From: Actinomadura meyerae
Lineage (GTDB): Bacteria; Actinomycetota; Actinomycetes; Streptosporangiales; Streptosporangiaceae
NCBI RefSeq assembly: GCF_900188445.1
Contig: NZ_FZOR01000018.1
Span: forward strand, 84,603 to 148,602
DNA: 64,000 nucleotides
Direction of reading: 5' to 3'
The position numbers were made by a program, and so were the translations under genes. The number at the start of each line of letters is the position of its first letter. Within the stretch, counting starts at the first letter, position 1. Shown here in pieces: positions 34,921 through 44,007 of this stretch. The notes under the pieces are model-generated. The model was not told the origin of the DNA, ran no database searches, and saw nothing but the letters and a program-made list of their open reading frames with translations.

Positions 34921-37359
34921 GTGACCGAGCGCTACCCGGACCAGTGGGAGGCCGACGTCGTGCTCAGCGACGGCGGGACGGCCCACCTGCGCCCCATCCG
35001 GCCCGAGGACGCCGGGCTCCTGCGCTCCTTCCACGAGCGGCTGTCCCCCGAGTCGATCTACTACCGGTTCTTCTCGCCGCGCCCGCACCTGACGGACCGG
35101 GAGGTCGAGCACTTCACGACCGTCGACCACGACCGGCGTGTCGCGCTGATCGCGACGATCGCGGGGGAGATGGTGGCGGTCGTCCGCTACGACCGGCTGA
35201 ACGACCGGCCGGAGACCGCGGAGGTCGCGTTCCTCGTCGAGGACGCGCACCAGGGCCGCGGCCTCGGCGCGGTGCTGCTGGAGCACATCGCGGCGGCGGC
35301 GCGGGAGCGGGGCGTGCGCCGGTTCGTGGCGAGCGTGCTGCCCGACAACCGCCGGATGACGCGGGTGTTCCGGGAGGCGGGCTACCGGGCCGAGCAGCGG
35401 TTCGAGGAGGGCGTGATCGAGCTCGTCCTCGACCTGGAGCCGACCGACACGTCGCTGGAGGTCATGACGGCGCGCGAGCACCGGGCCGAGTCGCGGTCGA
35501 TCCAGCGGCTGCTGTTCCCGGGGTCGGTGGCGGTCATCGGGGCGAGCCGCGCGGAGCACAGCGTGGGGCAGACCGTCCTGCGGAACCTGCTGTCCGGCGA
35601 CTTCAGCGGGCCGGTGTACCCGGTGCATCCGACGGCGGTCGCCGTGGCGGGGGTGCGCGCGTACGCGTCCGTCCTGGACGTCCCGGACGACGTGGACCTC
35701 GCGGTCGTCGCCGTCCGAGCCGACGCCGTCCACGAGGTCGTGGAGCAGTGCGCGGCCAAGGGAGTGCGGGGCCTGGTCGTGGTCTCCTCCGGCTTCGGCG
35801 AGGTCGGCGAGGAAGGGCGCGCCAGTCAGGAGGAGCTCGTCAGGCTCGCGCGCGCGTATGGAATGCGCGTGGTGGGGCCCAACTGCCTGGGCATCGCCAA
35901 CACCGACACCGATGTGCGGCTCAACGCGACCCTGGCGCCGACCATGCCGGGACGCGGGCCGGTCGGTTTCTTCTCCCAGTCCGGTGCCCTCGGCATCGCC
36001 ATCCTGCAGCGGACGGCCGAGCGGGGCCTCGGGCTGTCCACCTTCGTCTCCGCGGGCAACCGGGCGGACGTCTCCGGCAACGACCTCATGCAGTACTGGG
36101 AGGAGGATCCGGCCACCAAGGCCGTCCTGCTGTACCTGGAGTCGCTGGGCAACCCCCGCAAGTTCGCGCGCCTGGCGCGCCGGCTCGGCCGCCGCAAGCC
36201 GATCGTGGCCGTGAAGAGCGGCCGCAGCACCCAGGGCGTCCCGCTGGGGCACGCGGCGCAGGCGCTCACGCTGCCCGACCACGCGGTCAGCGCGCTGTTC
36301 GAGCAGGCGGGCGTCATCCGCGTCGAGGACCTCGCCGAGCTGTTCGACGTCGCGCAGGTGCTGGCCTACCAGCCGCTCCCCGCCGGCGACCGCATCGCGA
36401 TCATCGACAACTCCAACTCGCTCGGGCTGCTCGCGCAGGACGAGGCGGTGGCGCTCGGCCTGCGGGTCCGGCCGCGCGTCGACCTCGGCCCCCGCGCCGA
36501 CGCCGACGACTACGAGGCCGCCCTCGCCGACGCGCTCGCCGACGACGACGTGGACGCGGTCGTCGCGCTGTTCGCTCCGCCGACGATCGGCGGCTACGAC
36601 GTGCGCGTCCCGGAGAAGATGCTCCGGCTCGCCGCCGGTTCCGGCAAACCGGTCGTCGCGACCTACCTGGGCACCGAGGGCATGCCCGCCGACCTGCGCG
36701 TCCCCGGCCCGGACGGGATGCCCGCCGAAGGCTCGGTGCCGTCCTACGCCTCGCCGGAGGACGCCGTCCGCGCGCTCGGGTACGTGATCCGGTACGCGCA
36801 GTGGCGGCGGCGCCCCGCGGGCCGCATGCCGGTGTTCGAGGACATCGACCGCGACCGCGCCCGCGTCCTCGTCGCGGACTGGCTCGGCGACGGCGGCCCG
36901 GTGGACGTCCCGCCCGACCGGGCCTCGGAGCTGCTCGCCTGCTACGGCATCGAGGTCGCCGCGGGCGGTGACGGCGTGCCGACCCGCATCGTCGTCCGGG
37001 AGGACCGCTCGTTCGGCGCGCTCATCTCGTTCGGCATCGCCGACGAGACCGCCGAGCTGCTGGACGACCGCGCCTACCGGCTGTCCCCGCTCGCGGACGT
37101 GGACGCCGCGGAGATGATCCGCGCGATCCGCACCGCGCCGCTGCTCCTCGGCCACCGGGGCGCCGACCCCGTGGACGTCGCGGCCCTCGAAGAGTTGCTG
37201 CTGCGCGCGTCCCGCCTCGGCTACGACCTCCCCGAGGTGGCGCGCCTGGAACTGGCCCCCGTCATGGTGGACGGCCAGGGCGTCACCGTGCGCGAGGTGA
37301 AGCTGACCCTGGAGCGCCCCGTCGGCCCCCGCGCAGAGATGGGCCCCCGCCGCCTGTAA
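34921..37359 (+). CDS. Pat-type protein lysine acetyltransferase: N-terminal GNAT fused to ADP-forming acyl-CoA synthetase-like domain
   Basis: An 812-aa fusion. Residues 1-170 are a GNAT domain with the acetyl-CoA loop QGRGLG (111-116). The rest is a NDP-forming acyl-CoA synthetase-like region beginning FPGSVAVIGASR with GPNCLGIAN and FFSQSGALG. Around KSGRSTQGVPLGHAAQAL the usual phospho-His of active synthetases (SHTG) is missing, as expected for Pat regulators. N-terminal GNAT is the arrangement reported for Streptomyces PatA. Such enzymes acetylate and inactivate acetyl-CoA synthetase and other metabolic enzymes. The 3'-end lacks a complete ATP-grasp core, supporting a sensory rather than catalytic synthetase part. 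Confidence 0.85.
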   Translation: MTERYPDQWEADVVLSDGGTAHLRPIRPEDAGLLRSFHERLSPESIYYRFFSPRPHLTDREVEHFTTVDHDRRVALIATIAGEMVAVVRYDRLNDRPETAEVAFLVEDAHQGRGLGAVLLEHIAAAARERGVRRFVASVLPDNRRMTRVFREAGYRAEQRFEEGVIELVLDLEPTDTSLEVMTAREHRAESRSIQRLLFPGSVAVIGASRAEHSVGQTVLRNLLSGDFSGPVYPVHPTAVAVAGVRAYASVLDVPDDVDLAVVAVRADAVHEVVEQCAAKGVRGLVVVSSGFGEVGEEGRASQEELVRLARAYGMRVVGPNCLGIANTDTDVRLNATLAPTMPGRGPVGFFSQSGALGIAILQRTAERGLGLSTFVSAGNRADVSGNDLMQYWEEDPATKAVLLYLESLGNPRKFARLARRLGRRKPIVAVKSGRSTQGVPLGHAAQALTLPDHAVSALFEQAGVIRVEDLAELFDVAQVLAYQPLPAGDRIAIIDNSNSLGLLAQDEAVALGLRVRPRVDLGPRADADDYEAALADALADDDVDAVVALFAPPTIGGYDVRVPEKMLRLAAGSGKPVVATYLGTEGMPADLRVPGPDGMPAEGSVPSYASPEDAVRALGYVIRYAQWRRRPAGRMPVFEDIDRDRARVLVADWLGDGGPVDVPPDRASELLACYGIEVAAGGDGVPTRIVVREDRSFGALISFGIADETAELLDDRAYRLSPLADVDAAEMIRAIRTAPLLLGHRGADPVDVAALEELLLRASRLGYDLPEVARLELAPVMVDGQGVTVREVKLTLERPVGPRAEMGPRRL

Positions 37360-37385
37360 GACGGGCGCTTCTAAGACCGCGCCGG

Positions 37386-37721
37386 TCAGGAGCCGGGGCG
37401 CTGCCGGCCCGGCGGGGAGGGCGGGCGCGGTTCCGGTGTCGGCGGGACGGGGTCGGGCTCGGGTCCCGGCGGGATCGGCTCGGGCGGCGGCGCCGGGGGC
37501 GTCGGCTCCGGCGGCGGGCCCGGCGGTGTGGGCTCCGGCGGAGGTCCGGGCGGCACCGGTTCCGGCGACGGACCGGGCGGGACGGGCCCCGGCGGCCGCG
37601 GCGGCGGGCCGGGATAGGGGCCGGGCGGCGGCTCGGGGGGCACCGGCGGCTCCGGCGGGGGCGCCGGGTCCGGGGTGGGCGGCGGCACCGGCGGCGGGGT
37701 CGGCAGTGGATGCTCGTCCAT
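37386..37721 (-). CDS. Proline-rich low-complexity protein
   Basis: A 111-aa chain of P, E, G and D with irregular EPxPPGPPPEP repeats, starting MDEHPLPTPPPV. No signal peptide or known domain. Reading frame bias supports coding, but the repetitiveness of the DNA could create the frame by chance. It is convergent with the Pat gene and divergent from DUF5998. Function unknown; ATG 37730 is an in-frame alternative. Confidence 0.45.
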   Translation of the reverse strand: MDEHPLPTPPPVPPPTPDPAPPPEPPVPPEPPPGPYPGPPPRPPGPVPPGPSPEPVPPGPPPEPTPPGPPPEPTPPAPPPEPIPPGPEPDPVPPTPEPRPPSPPGRQRPGS

Positions 37722-37807
37722 GCCCCCCACCTACCCCGCGGGGGCGCGAATGACCGCGCGCCGGGACGTCATGTGCGCGTCCGCCACGGACAGGGCAGGA
37801 TGGGGCC

Positions 37808-38389
37808 ATGAGGGAAACCCGAGCGACCGCAAGCGGGTTGCGCACGGCGATCGAGCGCAGCGGTTACTACCCGGCCCTGGTCGCGGACGCGGTCGAGTCG
37901 GCCGTCGGTGACGAGCCCGTCGTCGCCTACGTCGTGCACCACGAGGCGACGTTCGACCCCGCGATGGAGGTGCGGCGGCACGTGACGGTGCTCGTGCTGT
38001 CCGCGACCCGGCTGCTGGTGTGCCACACCGACGAGCACCCGCCCGGCGAGGGGATGGCCCAGCCGCACGCGTCCACCACCACCGAGGCCGTCAAGCTGGA
38101 GCGCGTCCAGTCGGTCGCGGTGACGAGGGTCGTCCCGGATCCCGCGTCCTACGTGCCGGGCGTCCCGCCCACCGAGGTCGTGCTGACCATCGGCTGGGGC
38201 GCGATCGCCCACATCGACCTCGAACCCGCCACGTGCGGCGACGAGAACTGCGAGGCCGACCACGGCTACACCGGCAGCGTCACCGCCGACGACCTGTCCC
38301 TGCGGGTCAGCGAGGCGGCCGACGGCGCGGACGCGGTGACCCAGGTGCTGGCCTTCGCCGAGGAACTGTCGGCTGCGACCGCGCGGTGA
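37808..38389 (+). CDS. DUF5998 family protein
   Basis: A 193-aa soluble actinobacterial protein of unknown function. Features are the N-terminal helix GLRTAIERSGYYPALVADAVESAVG, then beta-rich VAYVVHHEATFDP...HVTVLVLSATRLLVCHTDEH and CGDENCEADHGYTG, a Cys-x4-Cys-x3-H pattern that could bind metal. It is conserved next to the alkaline-phosphatase-fold gene in Streptomyces near parC, from memory of that gene order. Its stop overlaps the next gene's GTG (GTGA), indicating coupled expression. Confidence 0.8.
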   Translation: MRETRATASGLRTAIERSGYYPALVADAVESAVGDEPVVAYVVHHEATFDPAMEVRRHVTVLVLSATRLLVCHTDEHPPGEGMAQPHASTTTEAVKLERVQSVAVTRVVPDPASYVPGVPPTEVVLTIGWGAIAHIDLEPATCGDENCEADHGYTGSVTADDLSLRVSEAADGADAVTQVLAFAEELSAATAR

Positions 38390-39510
38390 CGGCGGGGATG
38401 GAGCCTCCCGTCCCCCGGTACGGCGCCGGATCGCTCGCCGACCTTCCCGGCTCGGTGCTCGCGGCGCTCGGCGTCCCGGGCGAGGTGAACGTGCTGGGGC
38501 TGCCCGAGCTGCCGCGCGCGTGCGTCCTGCTCGTGGACGGGCTCGGCTGGGAGCAGCTCAGGGCCCATCCGGACGAGGCCCCCTACCTGAACGCGATGGA
38601 GGGCCGCCCGATCACGGCCGGGTTCCCGGCGACGACCGTCACCAGCCTCGCCTCGCTGGCGACGGGGGCGCCGCCCGGCGGGCACGGGCTGCTGGGCCTC
38701 CAGGTGGCGGTGCCCGGTACCGACCGGCTGCTGAACTGCCTGCACTGGAAGGACGACGACCCCGACCCGGCGGAGTTCCAGCCCGTCCCGACGGCGTACG
38801 AGCGGGCCGCGGCGGACGGCGTCGAGGTCGGCTACATCTCGCTGCGGCAGCACAAGCGGTCGGGGCTGAGCCGCGCGACCGCCCGCGGCGCCGAGTACCT
38901 GTCCGCGGAGGGCCTCGGGCAGCTCGTCGGGCGCGCCGAGGCGGCGCTGCGGCGCGGTGACCGCGCCTACGTCACCGCCTACCACGCCGACCTCGACGGG
39001 ACGGGGCACCGCTTCGGCGTCGGGTCCGCCGACTGGCGGCACCAGCTGCGGTTCGTCGACGTGCTCGCCCAGCAGATCGCGGCGGTCCTGCCGCCCGGCG
39101 CGGCCCTGTACGTGACGGCCGACCACGGCATGGTCGACCCGTCCGAGCGGGTGGACGCCGACACCGTCCCCGAGCTGGGAGAGGGCGTCGCGCTGCTCGG
39201 CGGGGACGCCCGCGCCCGCTACGTCTACAGCGAGCCGGGCGCCCACGACGACGTGCTCGCCGCCTGGACGGCCGTGCTCGGCGACCGCGCCTGGGTGGTG
39301 CCGCGCGAGCAGGCCGTCGCGGACGGCTGGTTCGGCCCCCTCGGGGAGGGCATGCGCGACCGCGTCGGCGACGTGATCGCCGTCCCGCACGCCGACCTCG
39401 CGATCGTCGCGTCCGAGCGGGAGCCGTGGCTGAACCGGATGGTCGGCATGCACGGCTCCCTCGTCCCGGCGGAGCAGAACGTGCCGCTGCTGGCCACGTC
39501 CCGCCCCTGA
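38386..39510 (+). CDS. Nucleotide pyrophosphatase/phosphodiesterase-like (alkaline phosphatase superfamily)
   Basis: A 374-aa hydrolase of the type I phosphodiesterase/nucleotide pyrophosphatase kind. Metal and nucleophile sites: LLVDGLGWEQL (Asp), PATTVTSLASLATG with the Thr nucleophile, YHADLDGTGHRFG, and YVTADHGMVDP with later His in GMHGSLVP. GTG 38386 overlaps the DUF5998 stop; ATG 38398 is an alternative. No signal peptide. Acts on phosphodiester or pyrophosphate substrates; identity unknown. Confidence 0.85.
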   Translation: MTAGMEPPVPRYGAGSLADLPGSVLAALGVPGEVNVLGLPELPRACVLLVDGLGWEQLRAHPDEAPYLNAMEGRPITAGFPATTVTSLASLATGAPPGGHGLLGLQVAVPGTDRLLNCLHWKDDDPDPAEFQPVPTAYERAAADGVEVGYISLRQHKRSGLSRATARGAEYLSAEGLGQLVGRAEAALRRGDRAYVTAYHADLDGTGHRFGVGSADWRHQLRFVDVLAQQIAAVLPPGAALYVTADHGMVDPSERVDADTVPELGEGVALLGGDARARYVYSEPGAHDDVLAAWTAVLGDRAWVVPREQAVADGWFGPLGEGMRDRVGDVIAVPHADLAIVASEREPWLNRMVGMHGSLVPAEQNVPLLATSRP

Positions 39511-39581
39511 CAGACAGCGGATATGAGATGAACCAGGATTCGCCCCTCCCTAATCAGGACGATTACGCGCAAACTGGCCGT

Positions 39582-40412
39582 GTGCACCCTCTCATCGAAG
39601 TGCCCGCGCTGGACCGGCTGCTCCGGCGGCAGGCGCCCGTGGTCCTGCTGGACGCCCGATGGCATCTGGCGGGCCCGCCGGGGATCGAGTCCTACCGCAA
39701 GGGGCACCTGCCCGGCGCCGTGTTCGTCGACCTCGACCGCGATGTGGCGGGCCCGCCGGGGCGCGGCGGGCGGCACCCCCTTCCCGAGCCCGCCGACTTC
39801 GAGGCCGCCATGCGCCGCGCCGGCGTGTCGCGCGACAGCCTGGTCGTGGTGTACGACGACGCCGACTCCACCGCCGCCGCCCGCGTCTGGTGGTCGCTGC
39901 GCTACTTCGGGCACGACCGGGTGCGGGTCCTGGACGGCGGCTACCGCGCCTGGACGGAGGCGGGCCACCGGCTGAGCACGGACGAGCCCGAGGTGAAGCC
40001 GGGCGACTTCATCGCCAACCCGGGCCGGCTGCCCGTGCTGGACGCCGAGGGCGCCGCCGAACTGGCGAAGGCGGGCGTGCTGCTCGACGCCCGCGCCGCC
40101 GAGCGCTACCGGGGCGAGCAGGAGCCGGTCGACCCGGTCGCCGGGCACATCCCGGGGGCCAGGAACGCTCCGACGTCCGGGAACGTCGGCGTGGACGGGC
40201 GCTTCCTGCCGCCCGGGCTGCTGCGCGAGCGCTTCGCCCAGCTCGGCGCCACCGACGCCCTCGACGTCGGCGCCTACTGCGGCTCCGGGGTGACCGCCGC
40301 CCACGAGATCCTCGCCCTCAACCTCGCCGGCATCCCCGCCGCCCTCTACGTCGGCTCGTGGTCGGACTGGGTGAGCGACCCGTCCAACCCCGTCGCGACC
40401 GGCGACGCCTGA
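39582..40412 (+). CDS. Rhodanese-like sulfurtransferase, two domains
   Basis: A 276-aa thiosulfate/3-mercaptopyruvate sulfurtransferase-type protein. An N-terminal inactive rhodanese domain (LLDARWHL...GIESYRKGHLPGAVFVDLD, VVYDDADSTAAARVWW) precedes the active one, with catalytic Cys in GAYCGSGVTA. GTG 39582 is preferred because the preceding 18 codons from ATG 39528 show weak third-position bias. It transfers sulfane sulfur to thiols or cyanide. Ends 13 bp from the convergent TPR-CHAT gene. Confidence 0.85.
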   Translation: MHPLIEVPALDRLLRRQAPVVLLDARWHLAGPPGIESYRKGHLPGAVFVDLDRDVAGPPGRGGRHPLPEPADFEAAMRRAGVSRDSLVVVYDDADSTAAARVWWSLRYFGHDRVRVLDGGYRAWTEAGHRLSTDEPEVKPGDFIANPGRLPVLDAEGAAELAKAGVLLDARAAERYRGEQEPVDPVAGHIPGARNAPTSGNVGVDGRFLPPGLLRERFAQLGATDALDVGAYCGSGVTAAHEILALNLAGIPAALYVGSWSDWVSDPSNPVATGDA

Positions 40413-40425
40413 CCCCGTCCCCCTC

Positions 40426-42996
40426 TCACCCCGCGCCCATCGCCAGGAAGCCGGTGGTGGCCGGGGTGCGGGGGAGCGCGGCGAGGGCCTCGGACGGGCG
40501 GCGGCCGGACGCCACGGCGGCGTGGAAGGCCGCCATGAACTCCGGCGTCGCCTCGTCGCGGACGGGCGTGACGCTGGCGATCACCGCGGCGGTGCCGAGG
40601 GCGAGGAGCGCGCCCGCCATGCCGAGGACGGCGTCGCCCTCCCCGGCGCGGCCGATGTCGCAGGCCGACAGCACGACCAGGCGCGGCGGTGCCGCCAGCT
40701 CGTCGAGGTCGTGCACCATCAGCGGGCCGTCGGCGAGGCGCAGCCGCGAGAACAGGGCGTTGCCCTCGCGGAACTCCCCGTGGGCGGCGATGTGGGCGAG
40801 GGACGCGCCGGCGAGCGCGTCCCGGACGGTCTCCGCGCGCGCTTGCGCGCCCGTGAGGACGAGTGCCTGCGGGTGGAGGCGCTGGAGGTCGGCGATCTCC
40901 CGTCCGGCATGACGCAGATCGGGCCCCGCGACGAGCACGGTATGCCCGTCGGAAGGGCCCACCGCGCGGGCTTGGAGCCAGGCGCTCGCGGACGGGACGA
41001 CCGTGAAGGGGCGTCCGGCCAGCGACGGCAGCGCGGCCCACGGCAGGCCGTGCAGGGCACCGGTCGGGGCGATGACGAGCTCGCGGTCGCCGATGACGGG
41101 GTTCAGCGGGGCGAGGAGGAGCCGGTCGAGGCGCTCCGCGGCGCCGGTGAGGGACGCGAGGGCCTGCGGGTCGTCGCGTTCGGCGAGGCGGCGCGCGGCG
41201 AAGCGGAGCAGGCCCGTCTCGCGGCCCGCGCCGTCGCACGGCCCCAGCGGATGGCGGTGGGCCACGCCGTCCGCGACGGTGACGGCGTGCAGCCCGCCGC
41301 CGGCCGCGACCAGCTCGACGAGGACCCGGTCGCCGAGCGCCGCGTCGATCTCGTCGATCTCGTCGATCTCGTCGGCCCCGGCGGCCCCGGCGGTGTGCGG
41401 CGGCGCGGCCCCGGACGGGCGGCGCCGCGTCCGCGACCGGATCCGCGCTTCGAGGGCCTCCAGCTCCGGCGCGAGCGCGGACGGCCCGCCGCCGCGCGCG
41501 GTGTCGGCCGTGTGGTCGATGCTCAGCGCGCGGAGGGCGGCCAGCGCGGCGGCGCGCTCGGGGTCGGCGGGCGGGCGGACCCGCACCGGGCGCGCGATCG
41601 CCCGGCGCCGCTCCTCGACGGCGAGCAGCTCCCGCGCCGAGCGGGCCAGGCCGAGGCCGAGCCCGGCGAGCTCGGCGGCGAACCCCGCCGCGCGGGCGCG
41701 CAGGTCGAGCGCGCCCAGCACCTCGACGTGCTCCTCGGTCACCCGCAGCCCCGCGTCGACGGCCGCGACGGCGCCCTCGCGGTCGTGCCGCGCGGCGCGT
41801 TCGAGGGCGAGGGCGTGCCACGCGGCGATGCGGGTGGACGCGCGGCCCCGCGACCGCGCCACGGAGGACAGCAGGTGCCCGGCGGGCCTGCCCAGCTCCA
41901 GCGCCACGCGCGCCGCCACGATCCGGGCCTCGTCGGCGGCGTCGGCCCAGCCGCCGCCCTCCAGCCGGTCGGCGGTCGCCGCCGCGGAGCGCAGCAGGAC
42001 CGCGGAGCGTTCACCGGACGCCCATCTGGCCCTGAGCAGGGCGTGCTCGGCCAGCAGCATCCAGCCCGTGCGCTCCTGCTCGGCGAACATGGTGCGGGCG
42101 TGCTCGGCCGCTGCGGTGGCGTCCTCGGGGTTGCCGCCGGCGAGTTCGGCATGGGCGAGGAGCAGGAAACCGTCCGCGACATCGCACCCGTACCCGTTCG
42201 CCATGGCCGCGTCCAAGGCGGCGGTCAGGACGGGACGGGCCTCGTCGGGCAGACCCGCCGCGATGAGGGTCTCCGCTTGGTCCAACCGGCACTGCGCCAG
42301 ACGTTCACCGGTCAGGCCCGGTTCGGCCTCTGCGAACAGCCGGAGCGCGCGCGGGGCGTCACCGCGCCGCGACACCGCGAAGGCCAGGTTGCCCTTCGCC
42401 ATGGCCGTCTGATGGCGCAGCCCCGCGGCCTCACCCACCGCGACGGCCTCCGCCAGAGCCTCCTCAGCGCCGTCGTAGTCACCACGGAAGGCGCGAGCGA
42501 GACCCAGGTTGGTGAGGAGGCCGTTCAGCGCGGCGGGGTCGTGGCCTTCGCGTAACCGGGGGAGTGCGGCCTCGGCTACCGCATGGGCCTCCTCCAGCCG
42601 TCCGGCCCGGGCCAGGGCGCATGCCTTGTTCGCGGCGAGCCTGTCCGCGTCACGGCCGTGCAGGGCGGGCTGCGCCTCATCCGCGTGGGCGAGGGCCTCA
42701 CTGACATCACCGCGCGCCGTGAGAAGCCCGACGAGGTTCATCCGCACCTGCGCGGCCGCGTACCCCTCGGCGAGGCGCAGAGCGCGCTCCAGGTGGGCGA
42801 TGCCCTCGTCCAGGCGCCCCAGCTCCTTGGCCGCCAGACCCGCGACCCGGAGCGCGAGGACATCGCCGGCGTCACCGTCCAGCAGCTCCCGCGCCCGCGC
42901 CGCCGCGGCCGCCGGGTCGGTCGCCGCCAACGCCAGCAGCGCCCGCTCGTCCCGCCCCGTCACTCGTCGCGCGCCGTCGCCCGTCCGCCCCGTCAC
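40426..42996 (-). CDS. TPR-CHAT caspase-like protease
   Basis: An 856-aa protein. Residues ~20-450 are helical tetratricopeptide-type repeats (GLAAKELGRLDEGIAHLERAL, GLARAFRGDYDGAEEALAEAV, KGNLAFAVSRRGDAPRALRLF). A linker contains DEIDEIDEID. The C-terminal ~270 residues form a CHAT domain with the caspase-like dyad His739 in HIAAHGEF and Cys779 in LVVLSACDIG, both present, so it should be proteolytic. CHAT proteases act in bacterial cell-suicide and CRISPR-linked systems. GTG 42996 overlaps the preceding stop (GTGA). It closes an operon with an S8 protease, an ECF sigma factor and a 149-aa protein; its substrate is unknown. Confidence 0.88.
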   Translation of the reverse strand: MTGRTGDGARRVTGRDERALLALAATDPAAAAARARELLDGDAGDVLALRVAGLAAKELGRLDEGIAHLERALRLAEGYAAAQVRMNLVGLLTARGDVSEALAHADEAQPALHGRDADRLAANKACALARAGRLEEAHAVAEAALPRLREGHDPAALNGLLTNLGLARAFRGDYDGAEEALAEAVAVGEAAGLRHQTAMAKGNLAFAVSRRGDAPRALRLFAEAEPGLTGERLAQCRLDQAETLIAAGLPDEARPVLTAALDAAMANGYGCDVADGFLLLAHAELAGGNPEDATAAAEHARTMFAEQERTGWMLLAEHALLRARWASGERSAVLLRSAAATADRLEGGGWADAADEARIVAARVALELGRPAGHLLSSVARSRGRASTRIAAWHALALERAARHDREGAVAAVDAGLRVTEEHVEVLGALDLRARAAGFAAELAGLGLGLARSARELLAVEERRRAIARPVRVRPPADPERAAALAALRALSIDHTADTARGGGPSALAPELEALEARIRSRTRRRPSGAAPPHTAGAAGADEIDEIDEIDAALGDRVLVELVAAGGGLHAVTVADGVAHRHPLGPCDGAGRETGLLRFAARRLAERDDPQALASLTGAAERLDRLLLAPLNPVIGDRELVIAPTGALHGLPWAALPSLAGRPFTVVPSASAWLQARAVGPSDGHTVLVAGPDLRHAGREIADLQRLHPQALVLTGAQARAETVRDALAGASLAHIAAHGEFREGNALFSRLRLADGPLMVHDLDELAAPPRLVVLSACDIGRAGEGDAVLGMAGALLALGTAAVIASVTPVRDEATPEFMAAFHAAVASGRRPSEALAALPRTPATTGFLAMGAG
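41344..41370. repeat. In-frame 9-bp tandem repeat in the CHAT-gene linker
   Basis: GTCGATCTC is repeated three times, encoding DEI-DEI-DEI, followed by a GGCCCC repeat. It marks a flexible acidic hinge between repeat and protease domains. Confidence 0.85.
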
Positions 42997-43442
42997 AGGT
43001 GGATCCAGCTCGTCACGATCGAGGAGCCGTCCTCCAGCCGGAACACGAGGCTGACCAGCCCCTCGGGCACGTGCGGGACGCAGAACAGCCCGGCCGGCTC
43101 GGTCCGCGCGCTGACCCCCTCCGGCGGCAGGTCCCGGTGGCGGACCTCGATGAGGGCGGGCGCGGACGGGACGAGCCGCCCGGTGATCTCCCGCTCCCGG
43201 CCGTGCTCGGCCACCTCGATCTCCACCTCCCGTCCGGGGCAGGTGAACGTCAGCGTCCGCCCCGCCCCGCCGCGTACCCCGGCCGGCGTCCGGCCGGCGC
43301 GGTCGTGCGCCAGCTCCGCCAGCGCCGCCGCCGGGAGCCGCCACGCGATCGACGCGCGCGCGGCCGCCAGCACGTCCGGCGGCACCGGGTCCAGGACCTC
43401 GAAGGCGTCCCGGATCCCCGACATCAGCTCGTCGTCGTTCAC
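42993..43442 (-). CDS. Small beta-rich protein of the CHAT/sigma operon, 149 aa
   Basis: Not recognised. The first 70 residues contain MSGIRDAFEVLDPVPPDVLAAARASIAWR, recalling linkers of anti-sigma or regulatory proteins. The rest is beta-rich (RTLTFTCPGREVEIEVAEHGREREITGRLVPSAPALIEVRHRDL in pattern; VSLVFRLEDGSSIVTSWIHL at the end). It overlaps the sigma gene by GTGA and the CHAT gene by GTGA. Position between sigma factor and protease suggests an anti-sigma, adaptor or protease substrate. No membrane segment, so classical membrane anti-sigma is unlikely. Confidence 0.7.
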   Translation of the reverse strand: MNDDELMSGIRDAFEVLDPVPPDVLAAARASIAWRLPAAALAELAHDRAGRTPAGVRGGAGRTLTFTCPGREVEIEVAEHGREREITGRLVPSAPALIEVRHRDLPPEGVSARTEPAGLFCVPHVPEGLVSLVFRLEDGSSIVTSWIHL

Positions 43443-43969
43443 GGGACGAGCCTCCGCAGCGCCTCCAGGCAGCGCGCCCGGGTCGGCGCCACGCTGCCGA
43501 CCGGGATGCCGAGCGCGGCGGCCAGCTCGGCGTGCGTCGGCGCCAGCGCGAACAGCCGCAGCAGCGTCCGGCAGCGGTGCGGCAGCGTGTCGAGCGCGGT
43601 GCCGACCCGGCCGAGCCGGTCGCGGTCGACGACGATCCGCTCGGGGCCCGGCTCCGGCTCCGGCCGCCGGGGCGCCGGCACCAGCGGCGCGTCGCGGCCC
43701 TTGCGCCGCACCAGCCGCAGGCTCTCGTTGCGCGCCGTCGTGGCCAGCCAGCAGCCGGTCGCCGCCGGGTCGCGCAGGCCGTCGATCCGCTCCACCAGCC
43801 GCAGCCACGTCGTCTGCACCACGTCGCCCGCGTCGGCGTCGTTCAGCCCGTGCGAGCGGGCGATCGACCACAGCAGCGCGCTGTGCCGCTCGACCAGCCG
43901 CGCCCACGCGTCACCGTCGCCCGCGCGCGCCCGGACCACCAGCTCGTCCGTCCCGTCCTTGTGGGCCAC
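43439..43969 (-). CDS. ECF-type RNA polymerase sigma factor
   Basis: A 176-aa sigma-70-family factor with region 2 (DAWARLVERHSALLWSIARSHGLNDADAGDVVQTTWLRLVERIDGL pattern, -10 recognition) and region 4 (TLPHRCRTLLRLFALAPTHAELAAALGIPVGSVAPTRARCLEAL, -35 recognition). The linker is Pro/Glu-rich. GTG 43969 has AAGGAG six bases upstream, an excellent ribosome site. It follows the S8 protease gene by 38 bp and overlaps the 149-aa gene. No anti-sigma is recognisable, so control may be by the proteases or by transcription. Confidence 0.88.
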   Translation of the reverse strand: MAHKDGTDELVVRARAGDGDAWARLVERHSALLWSIARSHGLNDADAGDVVQTTWLRLVERIDGLRDPAATGCWLATTARNESLRLVRRKGRDAPLVPAPRRPEPEPGPERIVVDRDRLGRVGTALDTLPHRCRTLLRLFALAPTHAELAAALGIPVGSVAPTRARCLEALRRLVP

Positions 43970-44007
43970 TGAAGTCTCCTTCCGAGGCCCCCCGCTGCCT
44001 GTTGACC

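Noticed and set aside
39528..39581. Longer N-terminus of the sulfurtransferase from ATG 39528
   Set aside because: These codons have low G/C at third positions compared with the gene, and the family usually begins near HPLIEV; kept as alternative only.
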